From assembly GCA_015058065.1 (NCBI GenBank), contig SVDB01000002.1, positions 1-50,495 of the forward strand: a stretch of 50,495 nucleotides of DNA, in the 5' to 3' direction. Below the pieces are notes generated by a model, which saw nothing but the letters and a program-made list of their open reading frames with translations, did no database searches and was not told the origin of the DNA. This DNA is from Clostridiales bacterium (GTDB taxonomy: Bacteria; Bacillota; Clostridia; Peptostreptococcales; Anaerovoracaceae). Both the position numbers and the translations under genes were made by a program. Numbering within the stretch: position 1 is the stretch's first letter; each line of letters opens with the position of its first letter. Positions 27,234 through 35,679 of the stretch are shown piece by piece.

Positions 27234-27890
27234 TCAGCCGAGCAGTCTTTCGAGTTCAGCAAGAGCATGCGCTCTGTGGCTTATGGTGTTCTTGAAATCC
27301 GTACCGAGCTGCGCGAATGAATTCTCGTAGCCGTCCGGGATGAATACCGGATCGTAGCCGAAGCCTCCGCTGCCCATTTTAGTAAGCGCGATGTGCCCCG
27401 TGCATTCGCCTCTCGCGATGAGAACATGCCTTCCGTCCTGCTCTGAAGCCGCCTCAGGGGCGCCCTCACCGTCAGGATAGATCAGTGTGATCACTGTAAC
27501 GAACTTCGCTGTCCTTTCGTCGAAAGGAACGCCTTCGAGGGCAGCGAGCAGCTTCGTGTTGTTATTGTCGTAGTTACCGTCTTCACCCGCATATCTCGCG
27601 CTGAAAACGCCCGGCTCGCCGCCAAGCGCGTCCACCATCAGTCCGGAATCATCCGCTATGACCGGGCTGTGCGCGTATCTTGAAAGCGACGGATCGGCGT
27701 CGATCATGTCCATGATGACACTCGCCTTGAGATAGGAATTTTCTTCGAATGTAGTCCCTGTCTCTTCTATGTCGTCTTTAGGTATCCCCGCGTCATCACG
27801 CGAAATGACCTCCAGACCGTACTTCTCGAGTATCGCCCGGATCTCCTTGATCTTATTCCTGTTTTGTGAAGCCAGTATCGCAGTTCTCAT
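27234..27890 (-). CDS. rdgB: Non-canonical purine NTP pyrophosphatase (RdgB/HAM1 family)
   Basis: AILASQNRNKIKEIRAIL, PVIADDSGLMVDALGGEPGVFSARYAG, GSGGFGYDPVFIPDGYENSFAQL, ISHRAHAL. Confidence 0.95.
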   Translation of the reverse strand: MRTAILASQNRNKIKEIRAILEKYGLEVISRDDAGIPKDDIEETGTTFEENSYLKASVIMDMIDADPSLSRYAHSPVIADDSGLMVDALGGEPGVFSARYAGEDGNYDNNNTKLLAALEGVPFDERTAKFVTVITLIYPDGEGAPEAASEQDGRHVLIARGECTGHIALTKMGSGGFGYDPVFIPDGYENSFAQLGTDFKNTISHRAHALAELERLLG

Positions 27891-27905
27891 AACCGATTTA
27901 TTATA

Positions 27906-29345
27906 TCATTTTTCACGTGCTGCCGCCATCATCAGCGCGCACTCTATGCGCTTGCGATGGAGCATGCAGCCGAATCCGTATACTTTGTTGATATCTCCGT
28001 TGGAGTGATAATTGTTGGCCGCGCAGCCGCCGGCGCAGTACAGCCTTGCCCAGCAATCCCTGCACTTGTCGCGCGTGTAGATGTTATTGCCGTCCTTGAA
28101 TATCGCGACCGTCTCAGGACGCGTTATGCCTTCGTAGATATTGCCGACGATCATGTCGTCGTCTCCGACGAACTGATGGCATGGGTACAGGTCCCCGGTC
28201 GGTGTCACAGCGAGATATTCCGTAGCTACGCCGCATCCCGCGACTCTCTTGTAGATGCACGGACCTCCTGTCAGGTCTACCGTATAGTGGTAGAAGCTGA
28301 ATCCTTCGCCGGCTTCTTCCCTTCTGAGCATCTCGACCGCCAGCTTTTCGTATTCTTTGAATAACTGCGGCAGATCTTCCTCTTTCAGAGCGTAAGGAGC
28401 GTCAGGTGAAGCGACCACAGGCTCGATCGAAGTCTCTCTGAAACCCAGATCTGCCATCGCCAGCACATCAGCCGCGAAATCCTTGTTGTACGCAGTGTAT
28501 GTGCCGCGCATGTAGTATTCCGAACTCTTTCTGTGAGCAGCTGTCTCAGGATCATCCGTTGTCCTGGCCTCGACAAGCGCTCTGAAATTGTCCATGATCC
28601 TGTCATAGGTGCCTCCGCCGGATTTGCTGCGCCGCATGCGGTCGTGGGTCTCACGTCTTCCGTCCATGCTGAGCACCACATTGCCCATTTCGCGGTTCGT
28701 AAAATCTATGACATCATCATCGATGAGAACGCCGTTTGTTGTTAGCGTAAAGTTGAATATCTTGTCGTACTTCTTTTCGAGTTCTCTGCCGTAGGCCACG
28801 ATCTCCTTGCACACGTCCCAGTTGATGAGCGGTTCACCGCCGAAAAAGTCAACCTCAAGATGTCTGCGCGAGCCCGAGTTTTCGATCAGATAATCAAGCG
28901 CTCTCTTTCCGACCTCAGCGCTCATGATGCCGCTCTTGCCGGAGTAATCGCCCTTGCCCGCGAAACAGTACTCGCAGTCCATATTACAGCCGTGAGCCAC
29001 GTGAAGGCATATCGCTTTGAGGACTGACTGCCTGATCTTGATCTCTCCCGCTGCAGCCTCGAACGGATCGTCGGACCAGAGCAGCCTCTTTTCATGGAGT
29101 TCCTCTATATCATCGATGGTCTCCTGAGCATCCTGCAGGGATATTCCATGTCTGCCAGCAATCTCTGAGGCTATCGCTGCCCTTACGTCTTTGTCTGACA
29201 GAACGGCCTTCGCGTCGCCTTTTTCCCTTATCGCCGCATCATAAAGATCTATCGCGTCATAAGCGACTTCATCTACAGAATGCACGGCTCCGCTCGCCGC
29301 GTCTACGATCATGTTGTATCCGTTTAATTTGTATAGATGTATCAT
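27906..29345 (-). CDS. SCIFF-family thioether-forming radical SAM/SPASM peptide maturase
   Basis: Start at MIHLYKLNGYNMIVDAASGAVHSVD (29345), not the 50-codon extension in the track. Radical SAM CNMDCEYCFAG; SPASM CRDCWARLYCAGGCAANNY...GFGCMLHRKRIECA. Confidence 0.92.
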   Translation of the reverse strand: MIHLYKLNGYNMIVDAASGAVHSVDEVAYDAIDLYDAAIREKGDAKAVLSDKDVRAAIASEIAGRHGISLQDAQETIDDIEELHEKRLLWSDDPFEAAAGEIKIRQSVLKAICLHVAHGCNMDCEYCFAGKGDYSGKSGIMSAEVGKRALDYLIENSGSRRHLEVDFFGGEPLINWDVCKEIVAYGRELEKKYDKIFNFTLTTNGVLIDDDVIDFTNREMGNVVLSMDGRRETHDRMRRSKSGGGTYDRIMDNFRALVEARTTDDPETAAHRKSSEYYMRGTYTAYNKDFAADVLAMADLGFRETSIEPVVASPDAPYALKEEDLPQLFKEYEKLAVEMLRREEAGEGFSFYHYTVDLTGGPCIYKRVAGCGVATEYLAVTPTGDLYPCHQFVGDDDMIVGNIYEGITRPETVAIFKDGNNIYTRDKCRDCWARLYCAGGCAANNYHSNGDINKVYGFGCMLHRKRIECALMMAAAREK

Positions 29346-29371
29346 TTTTTCAAAGTCATGGTAAATAAAAA

Positions 29372-29393
29372 CGGCGCTGCCGGAGCAGCGCCG
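29372..29393 (-). terminator. Terminator/attenuator-like hairpin between SCIFF precursor and maturase
   Basis: GGCGCTGC-CGGA-GCAGCGCC stem, followed on the minus strand by TTTTTATTTACC. Confidence 0.65.
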
Positions 29394-29404
29394 CCGTAAG
29401 CATC

Positions 29405-29554
29405 TTACTTCTCCTTGCGCTGCTCGCAGTGCTGATTCGCAACGCTGCAGGAAGTCTTGCTTGCAGACTGGCAGGAAGTCTGGCACTCGCCGCATCCGCC
29501 GCTGACCTTCGACTCTGTCATGTCTCTTGTTGTGATAGTCTTGATTCTCTTCAT
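29405..29554 (-). CDS. SCIFF-like RiPP precursor peptide (five-Cys variant)
   Basis: Hand-translated 49 aa: MKRIKTITTRDMTESKVSGGCGECQTSCQSASKTSCSVANQHCEQRKEK. CGECQTSCQSA.KTSC.VANQ.C is the SCIFF core; adjacent to the maturase; GGAGG-containing RBS (ACGGAGGGATCCTGAA-ATG). Not in the ORF track, probably because of a length cutoff. Confidence 0.92.
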   Translation of the reverse strand: MKRIKTITTRDMTESKVSGGCGECQTSCQSASKTSCSVANQHCEQRKEK

Positions 29555-29588
29555 TTCAGGATCCCTCCGTATTAATTGGTTCTAATGT

Positions 29589-29618
29589 AGGATACCACCC
29601 CGGCAGCGCCTGTGTCAA
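29589..29618 (-). promoter_or_regulatory. Predicted sigma-A promoter of the SCIFF precursor
   Basis: Minus strand TTGACA (29613-29618), 18 bp spacer, TATCCT (29589-29594), about 35 bp upstream of the start codon. Confidence 0.6.
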
Positions 29619-29644
29619 ACAGCGCTTTTGTTCCGGGAGGGCTG

Positions 29645-30814
29645 TTATTCGTGTATCTCTACCGAGAAGACAGCGCCGCTGTCCTGAGGCTTTTCGACTG
29701 CCGGCTTTTCAACAGCCGGTGCCTCAAACCTGACCTCTTCTGCCGCAGGAACTTCTGCAGCAGCAACTTCAACTGCAGGCTTTTCAGCAACGGCCTCTTC
29801 GACAGCCGGTTCCGGTCCGGCCTCGGCCACTGCTCTTTCGAGTGCTTCGAATTCCGAAATGGCTTCCGCTACTTCCGCGTCCTTTGCGGTGTCATTGACT
29901 TCATATACCGGCTCAGGCTTGAATGTCGGTACCTCAGGCGCCTCGAAATCGATTGGGATCCTCGGGACCTCCTGAGTCGCGCGGCTCTCCATGCCCGGCG
30001 CAGGTCTGTACGCAGGCTGCGGAGCAGGCTCTTTGACTGCCTCAGGCGGAGCGGCTGTGATGCGGAAATCGAACACCGCTTCTCTCTTCATGTCTCTGTT
30101 GACTATCCTGATCCTGTCAGCCTTGCCGTCTGTGCTGTCAGCTTTGACAAGGATGTTGCGGGATTCTCCGGCCGCTATGTCGAGAGTGACATCCTGTCCT
30201 TCGAGCGGCAGGCGGTCCCAGTTTCTCGTATCAGGATTATACGCGGTGTGGAAGAACCTCACCTTTCCGACGGTTACATTGATATGGTAGATGCAGTCCT
30301 GATTCACGCTCGGAAGCAGGCATTCGCTCTGCTTGTCACCAAGCTGACCCCTGAGATTGACCGTTCCCTTTGCAGTCCTGTAGACAAGTCCCCTGTACTC
30401 GTTGCGCCTGTTGATCTGCTCACTTACGATGACCACGTCGCACGGAGCGTTGTTGATCACGTACTCAGCGGTAGCGCCTATCGAGCTGAGCATGTCCTCT
30501 TTGGAAGACTTGGTCATGATGATCAGATCAGCTCCTGTCTCGCGGGCGGCTCTTGTGATCCTTATTCCCGCTTTGCCTACGGCTGAGAGCAATGTCACTT
30601 TGTATTCGGCGAGCGAAGCGGCGATAAGCGCCAGCTTGTCGTCGAGTTCTTTGATGGCTGCCGCCTCAGCTTCGGACTTGACCGAGTAACTGAGCTTTTC
30701 GTCTACCATCAAAAGTACAAGTTCAGCGTCTTCAGGTCCGTAATGCGTCTTTACATAATGGAGCGCTTTCAGGCTGCGCTGTGTCTCTTCGATCGGAAGA
30801 AGTATCTTCTTCAT
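29645..30814 (-). CDS. UspA-domain protein with a C-terminal extension and Ala/Glu/Pro-rich tail
   Basis: N-terminal USP-like domain (MKKILLPIEETQRSLKALHYVKTHYG...GADLIIMTKSS...ATAEYVINNAPCDVVIVSE), a middle segment and low-complexity tail (AVAEKPAVEVAAAEVPAAEEVRFEAPAVEKPAVEKP). Confidence 0.7.
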   Translation of the reverse strand: MKKILLPIEETQRSLKALHYVKTHYGPEDAELVLLMVDEKLSYSVKSEAEAAAIKELDDKLALIAASLAEYKVTLLSAVGKAGIRITRAARETGADLIIMTKSSKEDMLSSIGATAEYVINNAPCDVVIVSEQINRRNEYRGLVYRTAKGTVNLRGQLGDKQSECLLPSVNQDCIYHINVTVGKVRFFHTAYNPDTRNWDRLPLEGQDVTLDIAAGESRNILVKADSTDGKADRIRIVNRDMKREAVFDFRITAAPPEAVKEPAPQPAYRPAPGMESRATQEVPRIPIDFEAPEVPTFKPEPVYEVNDTAKDAEVAEAISEFEALERAVAEAGPEPAVEEAVAEKPAVEVAAAEVPAAEEVRFEAPAVEKPAVEKPQDSGAVFSVEIHE

Positions 30815-30879
30815 CTTTGTTCCCCTTATTTGTCTTATATCGTCACAAATTTGCACTTTATTCTATCATATATGCGGCG

Positions 30880-31962
30880 TCATTTCAAAAATCTCGAGTT
30901 AAGTGTGAGAATAAACACTTCGAGTATGGCGTACAGGACCAGATAGTCGTCATCGTATGAAAGTATCAGGTCGCTGCGGCACCAGTCTTCGGCATCGAAC
31001 AGCAGGCTCGGCGAGCCACCTATGACCGCCTTGAGTTCTCCGTCACGCTCGATCGTGTAGTTGCACGAGATCTTTGCCCTCATGCACGAAGGGAAAATGC
31101 TGACCTTGTACACTCCATCGTCAGTATCACAGATGAAGCCTTCCTTTTTCCCTTCCCTGAAGCGCCTTATCTCTCCGAAATGTTCTCCGTTCGCGAAGAG
31201 CTCATAGCCCGTCATGTCTATCACGACGCCCTTGTTGTTGAAAGACCGCGGCATGACCGACGCCATTTCGTTTCCTTCATCATCGAGCACCGCGGACCTG
31301 AACGGCTTGTAGGCGCACTCTACTTTCAGCACTTCGCTGCCTTCTGAGTCCAGAAGATATCCGTTGCTCGAATTATGATAATAGAATTTGAAAAAGTCGA
31401 GATTCTCAGGCACCTTGGCGTTCCCGTCTGCGGAGAGTTTTTCGATCAGTTCGGACAGATGCTTTACAAGCATCACCGACGCCAGTTTGAAGCCCGCGAA
31501 GACAGCGTATCTCTCAGGCGTCACTTCCGCTTCCGCAGTGTTGACCAGTCCTTTGAACCTGTATTCTTCATCTTCGCTTCTGATGATGTTTTCGAGCAGG
31601 GTTATATGCTTGACGACCAGATCCTTACCCTCTCGCGACACCACGACGCAGTCCTTGAACTTTCCCGGTCCGAAGACTATGCTGTCTCCGCTGTATCCCT
31701 TGTGTCCGGCGATCCACGGCTTCCCGAAAGGAGTATCCACGTCCCTGATCCTGTCAAACAGTTCGGCGATGTCCAGATCTGTCCTGATGATCTTTTCATA
31801 GATGCTGCGGTCATTGAATTTTCCGCCGCCGCGGGTCCAGAAGATGCCGAACGCGAGCAGCAGAACTATACCCCCCATGATGAACTTTCCTACGCTCATC
31901 ATGAGAAGCGCCAGAATGGCAGTCAGCACTCCCATGGCAGTCATTGCCCTGTCCTGTTTCAT
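30880..31962 (-). CDS. Membrane protein with a putative LURP-one/Tubby-like C-terminal domain, unknown function
   Basis: N-terminal TM pair, then repeated YLLDSEGSEVLKVECA / AVLDDEGNEMASVM / ELFANGEHFGEIRRF strands ending DLILSYDDDYLVLYAILEVFIL. Start moved to MKQDRAM, which has AAAGGAG upstream. Confidence 0.5.
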   Translation of the reverse strand: MKQDRAMTAMGVLTAILALLMMSVGKFIMGGIVLLLAFGIFWTRGGGKFNDRSIYEKIIRTDLDIAELFDRIRDVDTPFGKPWIAGHKGYSGDSIVFGPGKFKDCVVVSREGKDLVVKHITLLENIIRSEDEEYRFKGLVNTAEAEVTPERYAVFAGFKLASVMLVKHLSELIEKLSADGNAKVPENLDFFKFYYHNSSNGYLLDSEGSEVLKVECAYKPFRSAVLDDEGNEMASVMPRSFNNKGVVIDMTGYELFANGEHFGEIRRFREGKKEGFICDTDDGVYKVSIFPSCMRAKISCNYTIERDGELKAVIGGSPSLLFDAEDWCRSDLILSYDDDYLVLYAILEVFILTLNSRFLK

Positions 31963-32013
31963 GTCGTTTCCGGTCTCCTTTTCCACTTACCGGGTCACAG
32001 ACCCGGAATGTCC

Positions 32014-33720
32014 TTATGAAAGCAGCGCGTCGACCGCTTCTCTGACGGCCTTGCGGTTCTTCTCAGCCTCTTCGGCCGTTGCTCCCTGCGCCATGACGTA
32101 AGTCTTGATCTTCGGTTCTGTACCCGACGGTCTGACCGCGACAGCGCATCCGTCAGCAAGGTCGTAGAACAGCACGTTGCTCTTCGTGAAGCCCGGCACG
32201 TCTCCGAGATAGTCGGTGACACGCTCCACCTTCAGGCCGATGCTTTCAGGAGCATTCTCCCTGATGCTCGCCATGACGGCTTCCCTTCTCTCAGCCGAAT
32301 CGAATCCCTCGAATACCGTGGACTCAGTGTTCTCGACGAAGTATCCGTATTTCTCGTAAAGAGCCATCAGACCGTCATATACCGACATGCCTTTTGCCTT
32401 GTAGTAGCAGCCCATCTCAGCCATCATCATGGCAGCGTAAACAGCATCCTTGTCTCTGGCGTAAGTGCCGCCGAGGAATCCGATGCTCTCCTCGAATCCG
32501 AATATGAAGTGTTCATCGCCGTTCTCGTCGAGATCCTTGATTTTCTCGCCGATGAATTTGAATCCTGTGAGGACGTCGTACATCTTTACGCCGTTTTCAG
32601 CAGCGATCTTGTCTGCCATTACAGTGGATACGATGGACTTGCAGGCGAAAGGCTTGGATGGCATGGTGCCGAGTTCCTTCCTTACCGTGCAGATGTAGTC
32701 GAGCATCAGGCAGGCTTCCTGGTTGCCCGTCAGGATCTTGTAATCATCGCCGGCCTTGACTACCGCTCCGCATCTGTCGCTGTCAGGGTCTACGCCAATG
32801 ACCAGCTCAGCTCCGTTCTTCTTAGCGTATTCGATCGCGAGCGCGAAGCCTTCGGTGTTTTCAGGGTTCGGCGACTTGACTGTCGGGAAGTTGCCGTCCG
32901 GTACCATCTGCTCTTCGACTGGGATTATCGCTCCGTAACCCTGGCGTCTCAGGATCTCAGGCACCAGCTTGTAGCCTGCTCCGTGGAACGGCGTGAATAC
33001 GATCTTCATGTCTTTCGCGACCTTATCGATGTACTTGTGCGTTACCGAGGTCTCCATGACCTTGCCGATATAGATCTCGTCCATTTCGTCTCCGAGGATC
33101 TCGATCAGCCCTTCCTCGACAGCCTTGCTGTAGTCAGTCGTCTTTACGTCCTTAAATATATCGATCTTGGCTATCTCGGCCGATACGACGTCCGCGTGTT
33201 CAGGTCCCAGTTGGGCTCCGTCAGCCCAGTACGCCTTGTAGCCGTTGTATTCCTTAGGATTGTGGCTCGCGGTGATATTGATGCCCGCGATCGATCCGGT
33301 CTGTCTTACGGCGAAAGAGAGCTCAGGTGTAGGACGCATGTCATCGAAAATATAGACCTTGATGCCGTTCGCGGCGAGAACCGCGGCGGCTTCCTCAGCG
33401 AACAGCCTTGAGTTCAGTCTCGAATCGTGAGCGATGGCAACTCCGTTGCCTTCAGGCGAATCCCCGCCGATCTGTCCGCCGTTGGCTATGACCAGGTTGG
33501 CAAGACCCTGAGTCGCGTATCTCACCGTATAGACGTTCATGCAGCCGATACCGGCTCCCATGATGCCTCTGAGGCCCGCGGTACCGAAAGTCAGCATAGC
33601 CTTGAATCTGCCCTCGATCTCGGCTTCATTGCCGGCAAGCGCTCTCAGTTCTTCCTTGGTCTTTTCATCGACCGCGTCAGATGCCAGCCAATACTCGTAT
33701 TCTTCTTTGTAAGTCCTCAT
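32014..33720 (-). CDS. Phospho-sugar mutase (phosphoglucomutase/phosphomannomutase family)
   Basis: LTFGTAGLRGIMGAGIGCMNVYTVRYATQGLA, GINITASHNPKEYNGYKAYWADGAQ, GVDPDSDRCGAVV, VRPSGTEPKIKTYV. Confidence 0.95.
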   Translation of the reverse strand: MRTYKEEYEYWLASDAVDEKTKEELRALAGNEAEIEGRFKAMLTFGTAGLRGIMGAGIGCMNVYTVRYATQGLANLVIANGGQIGGDSPEGNGVAIAHDSRLNSRLFAEEAAAVLAANGIKVYIFDDMRPTPELSFAVRQTGSIAGINITASHNPKEYNGYKAYWADGAQLGPEHADVVSAEIAKIDIFKDVKTTDYSKAVEEGLIEILGDEMDEIYIGKVMETSVTHKYIDKVAKDMKIVFTPFHGAGYKLVPEILRRQGYGAIIPVEEQMVPDGNFPTVKSPNPENTEGFALAIEYAKKNGAELVIGVDPDSDRCGAVVKAGDDYKILTGNQEACLMLDYICTVRKELGTMPSKPFACKSIVSTVMADKIAAENGVKMYDVLTGFKFIGEKIKDLDENGDEHFIFGFEESIGFLGGTYARDKDAVYAAMMMAEMGCYYKAKGMSVYDGLMALYEKYGYFVENTESTVFEGFDSAERREAVMASIRENAPESIGLKVERVTDYLGDVPGFTKSNVLFYDLADGCAVAVRPSGTEPKIKTYVMAQGATAEEAEKNRKAVREAVDALLS

Positions 33721-33750
33721 TTTGTTCCTCGCCTTTCTTTTTTATATGTC

Positions 33751-35664
33751 TTAGCCTACTTCTTCAAATTGCGAATTGTACAGTTCGGCGTACGCGCCGC
33801 CCTTAGCGAGCAGTTCCTCATGTGTGCCCTGCTCTACGATGTCACCATGTTCCATTACAAGTATAAGGTCGGCGTTGCGAATTGTCGAGAGTCTGTGCGC
33901 GATGATGAAACTTGTCCTGTCCTCTGTCAGGGCATCCATCGCCTTCTGTATCTCTTCTTCAGTCCTTGTATCTACCGATGAAGTCGCCTCATCGAGTATC
34001 AGGAGCCGCTTGTCAGCCAGCACCGCGCGCGCTATCGTGAGCAGCTGCCGCTGACCTTCCGAGATGTTTGTCGCGTCTTCGTTCAGCACCATCTTATAGC
34101 CGCCCGGGAGCGCCTTTATAAAATGATGCGCCTTTGCTGTCTTCGCCGCGCTGATTATCTCCTCGTTCGTGGCTCCTTCTCTTCCGTACGCTATGTTTTC
34201 CTTTATCGTGCCGCTGAAGAGCCATGTGTCCTGGAGCACCATCGCGAAATTGTCGCGGAGTTCCTTCCTTGTGAACTGCCTTATGTCGCGCCCGTCGATA
34301 AGTATCGAACCTCCGTCGACATCGTAGAACCTCATCAGGAGTTTGACCATTGTCGTCTTGCCCGCGCCTGTCGGACCGACGATCGCGATCTTCTGGCCCG
34401 GCTCGACTTTCGCGCTGAAGTCTTTGATGACCGGCTGGTCCTTCCTGTATCCGAATCTGACGTGTCTGAATTCCACGGCGCCCTTTATCTCGCCCATCTC
34501 GTCTTCAGCTCCAGGAGCGTCGGTTTCCTCGTCCTCATTAAGGAACTCAAACACTCTCTCGGCTGCTGCAGCCATGGACTGCACCTGATTCATGATCTGA
34601 GCGATATCCTGTATCGGCTGTCCGATATTCTTGACATACTGGACGAACGCCTGTATGTCGCCGACTCCGATGGCGCCTCTCACGCAGAAGACGCCTCCCG
34701 CGACTGCGACAGCGGCATATCCGAGGTTGCTGACGATCCTCATCAGCGGTCTCATGAGTCCTGACAGGAACTGTGATTTCCACGCTGATTCGTATAGTTT
34801 TTCATTCGCGCTGTCGAATTCTTTTGTTACCGCGGCTTCCCTGTTGAACGCCTTTACGACCAGATGCCCCGAGAACGTCTCTTCTACCTGTCCGTCGATG
34901 ATGCCCAGGTATTTCTGCTGGGCCGCGAAGTGCTTCTGAGACACCTTGATGAGCATTCCCATCACGAGCGCAGAGAATGGTATGACGAGCAGTGCTATCA
35001 GAGTCATCGTGACGTTGATGGTCAGCATCACGACTATTATTCCCACCATGCTGATTATGGCCCAGATGAAATTGGATATGCTCGACGAGAGAGACTGCCC
35101 GAGCGTATCGACGTCGTTCGTGATTCGCGAGAGGATCTCTCCGGTCTGGACACGCTCAAAATAGCTTATAGGCATGCGGTTTATCTTTTCAGAGATGTCA
35201 CGGCGCATCCTGTAGACTATGTTCTGAGTGATGTTCGTCATGATGAGCGCCTGTATGTACTGAGCGAACGCGCCGATGAAGTAGAGCGCCATCGTCAGCA
35301 GAAGTACGCGCCCGACAGCTTCGAAGTCTATGCCGCCGGTGCCGTGGATCTTGTTCATGACGCCTTCCGCGAGCAGAGTGGTCGCGCGCCCCATCACCTT
35401 AGGACCGACAGTCTCGAAAATGGTGGCGAGCGCTGCCACTGCAACGACAACGGCCACGGCGAACTTGTACCCGCCCATGTATTTGAGGGTGTCCGCCACC
35501 GCCTTCCTGAAGTTCTTAGGCTTCTCTCCCGGAGCAAGTATGCTGCTCGGACCGCCGCCGCGCCTTCTCTGCCTTGTGCCGTCTCCCTGACCGGTCTGAG
35601 GCTCTTCAGCTTCCTTTTCAGGCTGCGCTTCGTATTCTGTTTTCGGCTTCTTTGTTTCGCTCAT
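33751..35664 (-). CDS. ABC exporter half-transporter (TM-NBD), probable heterodimer subunit
   Basis: VGPTGAGKTTMVKLLMRFYD, LLILDEATSSVDTRTEEEIQ, non-canonical signature ISEGQRQLL; next to a second half-transporter. Confidence 0.93.
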   Translation of the reverse strand: MSETKKPKTEYEAQPEKEAEEPQTGQGDGTRQRRRGGGPSSILAPGEKPKNFRKAVADTLKYMGGYKFAVAVVVAVAALATIFETVGPKVMGRATTLLAEGVMNKIHGTGGIDFEAVGRVLLLTMALYFIGAFAQYIQALIMTNITQNIVYRMRRDISEKINRMPISYFERVQTGEILSRITNDVDTLGQSLSSSISNFIWAIISMVGIIVVMLTINVTMTLIALLVIPFSALVMGMLIKVSQKHFAAQQKYLGIIDGQVEETFSGHLVVKAFNREAAVTKEFDSANEKLYESAWKSQFLSGLMRPLMRIVSNLGYAAVAVAGGVFCVRGAIGVGDIQAFVQYVKNIGQPIQDIAQIMNQVQSMAAAAERVFEFLNEDEETDAPGAEDEMGEIKGAVEFRHVRFGYRKDQPVIKDFSAKVEPGQKIAIVGPTGAGKTTMVKLLMRFYDVDGGSILIDGRDIRQFTRKELRDNFAMVLQDTWLFSGTIKENIAYGREGATNEEIISAAKTAKAHHFIKALPGGYKMVLNEDATNISEGQRQLLTIARAVLADKRLLILDEATSSVDTRTEEEIQKAMDALTEDRTSFIIAHRLSTIRNADLILVMEHGDIVEQGTHEELLAKGGAYAELYNSQFEEVG

Positions 35665-35679
35665 TTGCCGCTTTTTGCG

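Noticed and set aside
29346-29495. 50-codon N-terminal extension of the maturase ORF in the track
   Set aside because: Overlaps the SCIFF peptide in another frame and crosses the hairpin; the conserved N-terminus MIHLYKLNGYN starts at 29345.
29690-29830. Direct-repeat-like DNA (GCCGGCTTTTC units), considered as a CRISPR or satellite repeat
   Set aside because: Explained by the Ala/Val/Glu/Lys/Pro-rich tail of the UspA-domain protein; units are irregular with no spacer structure.
31990-32006. Hairpin CCGGGT-CACAG-ACCCGG between the phosphosugar mutase and the membrane protein gene
   Set aside because: No U-tract follows on the minus strand, so terminator function is not supported.
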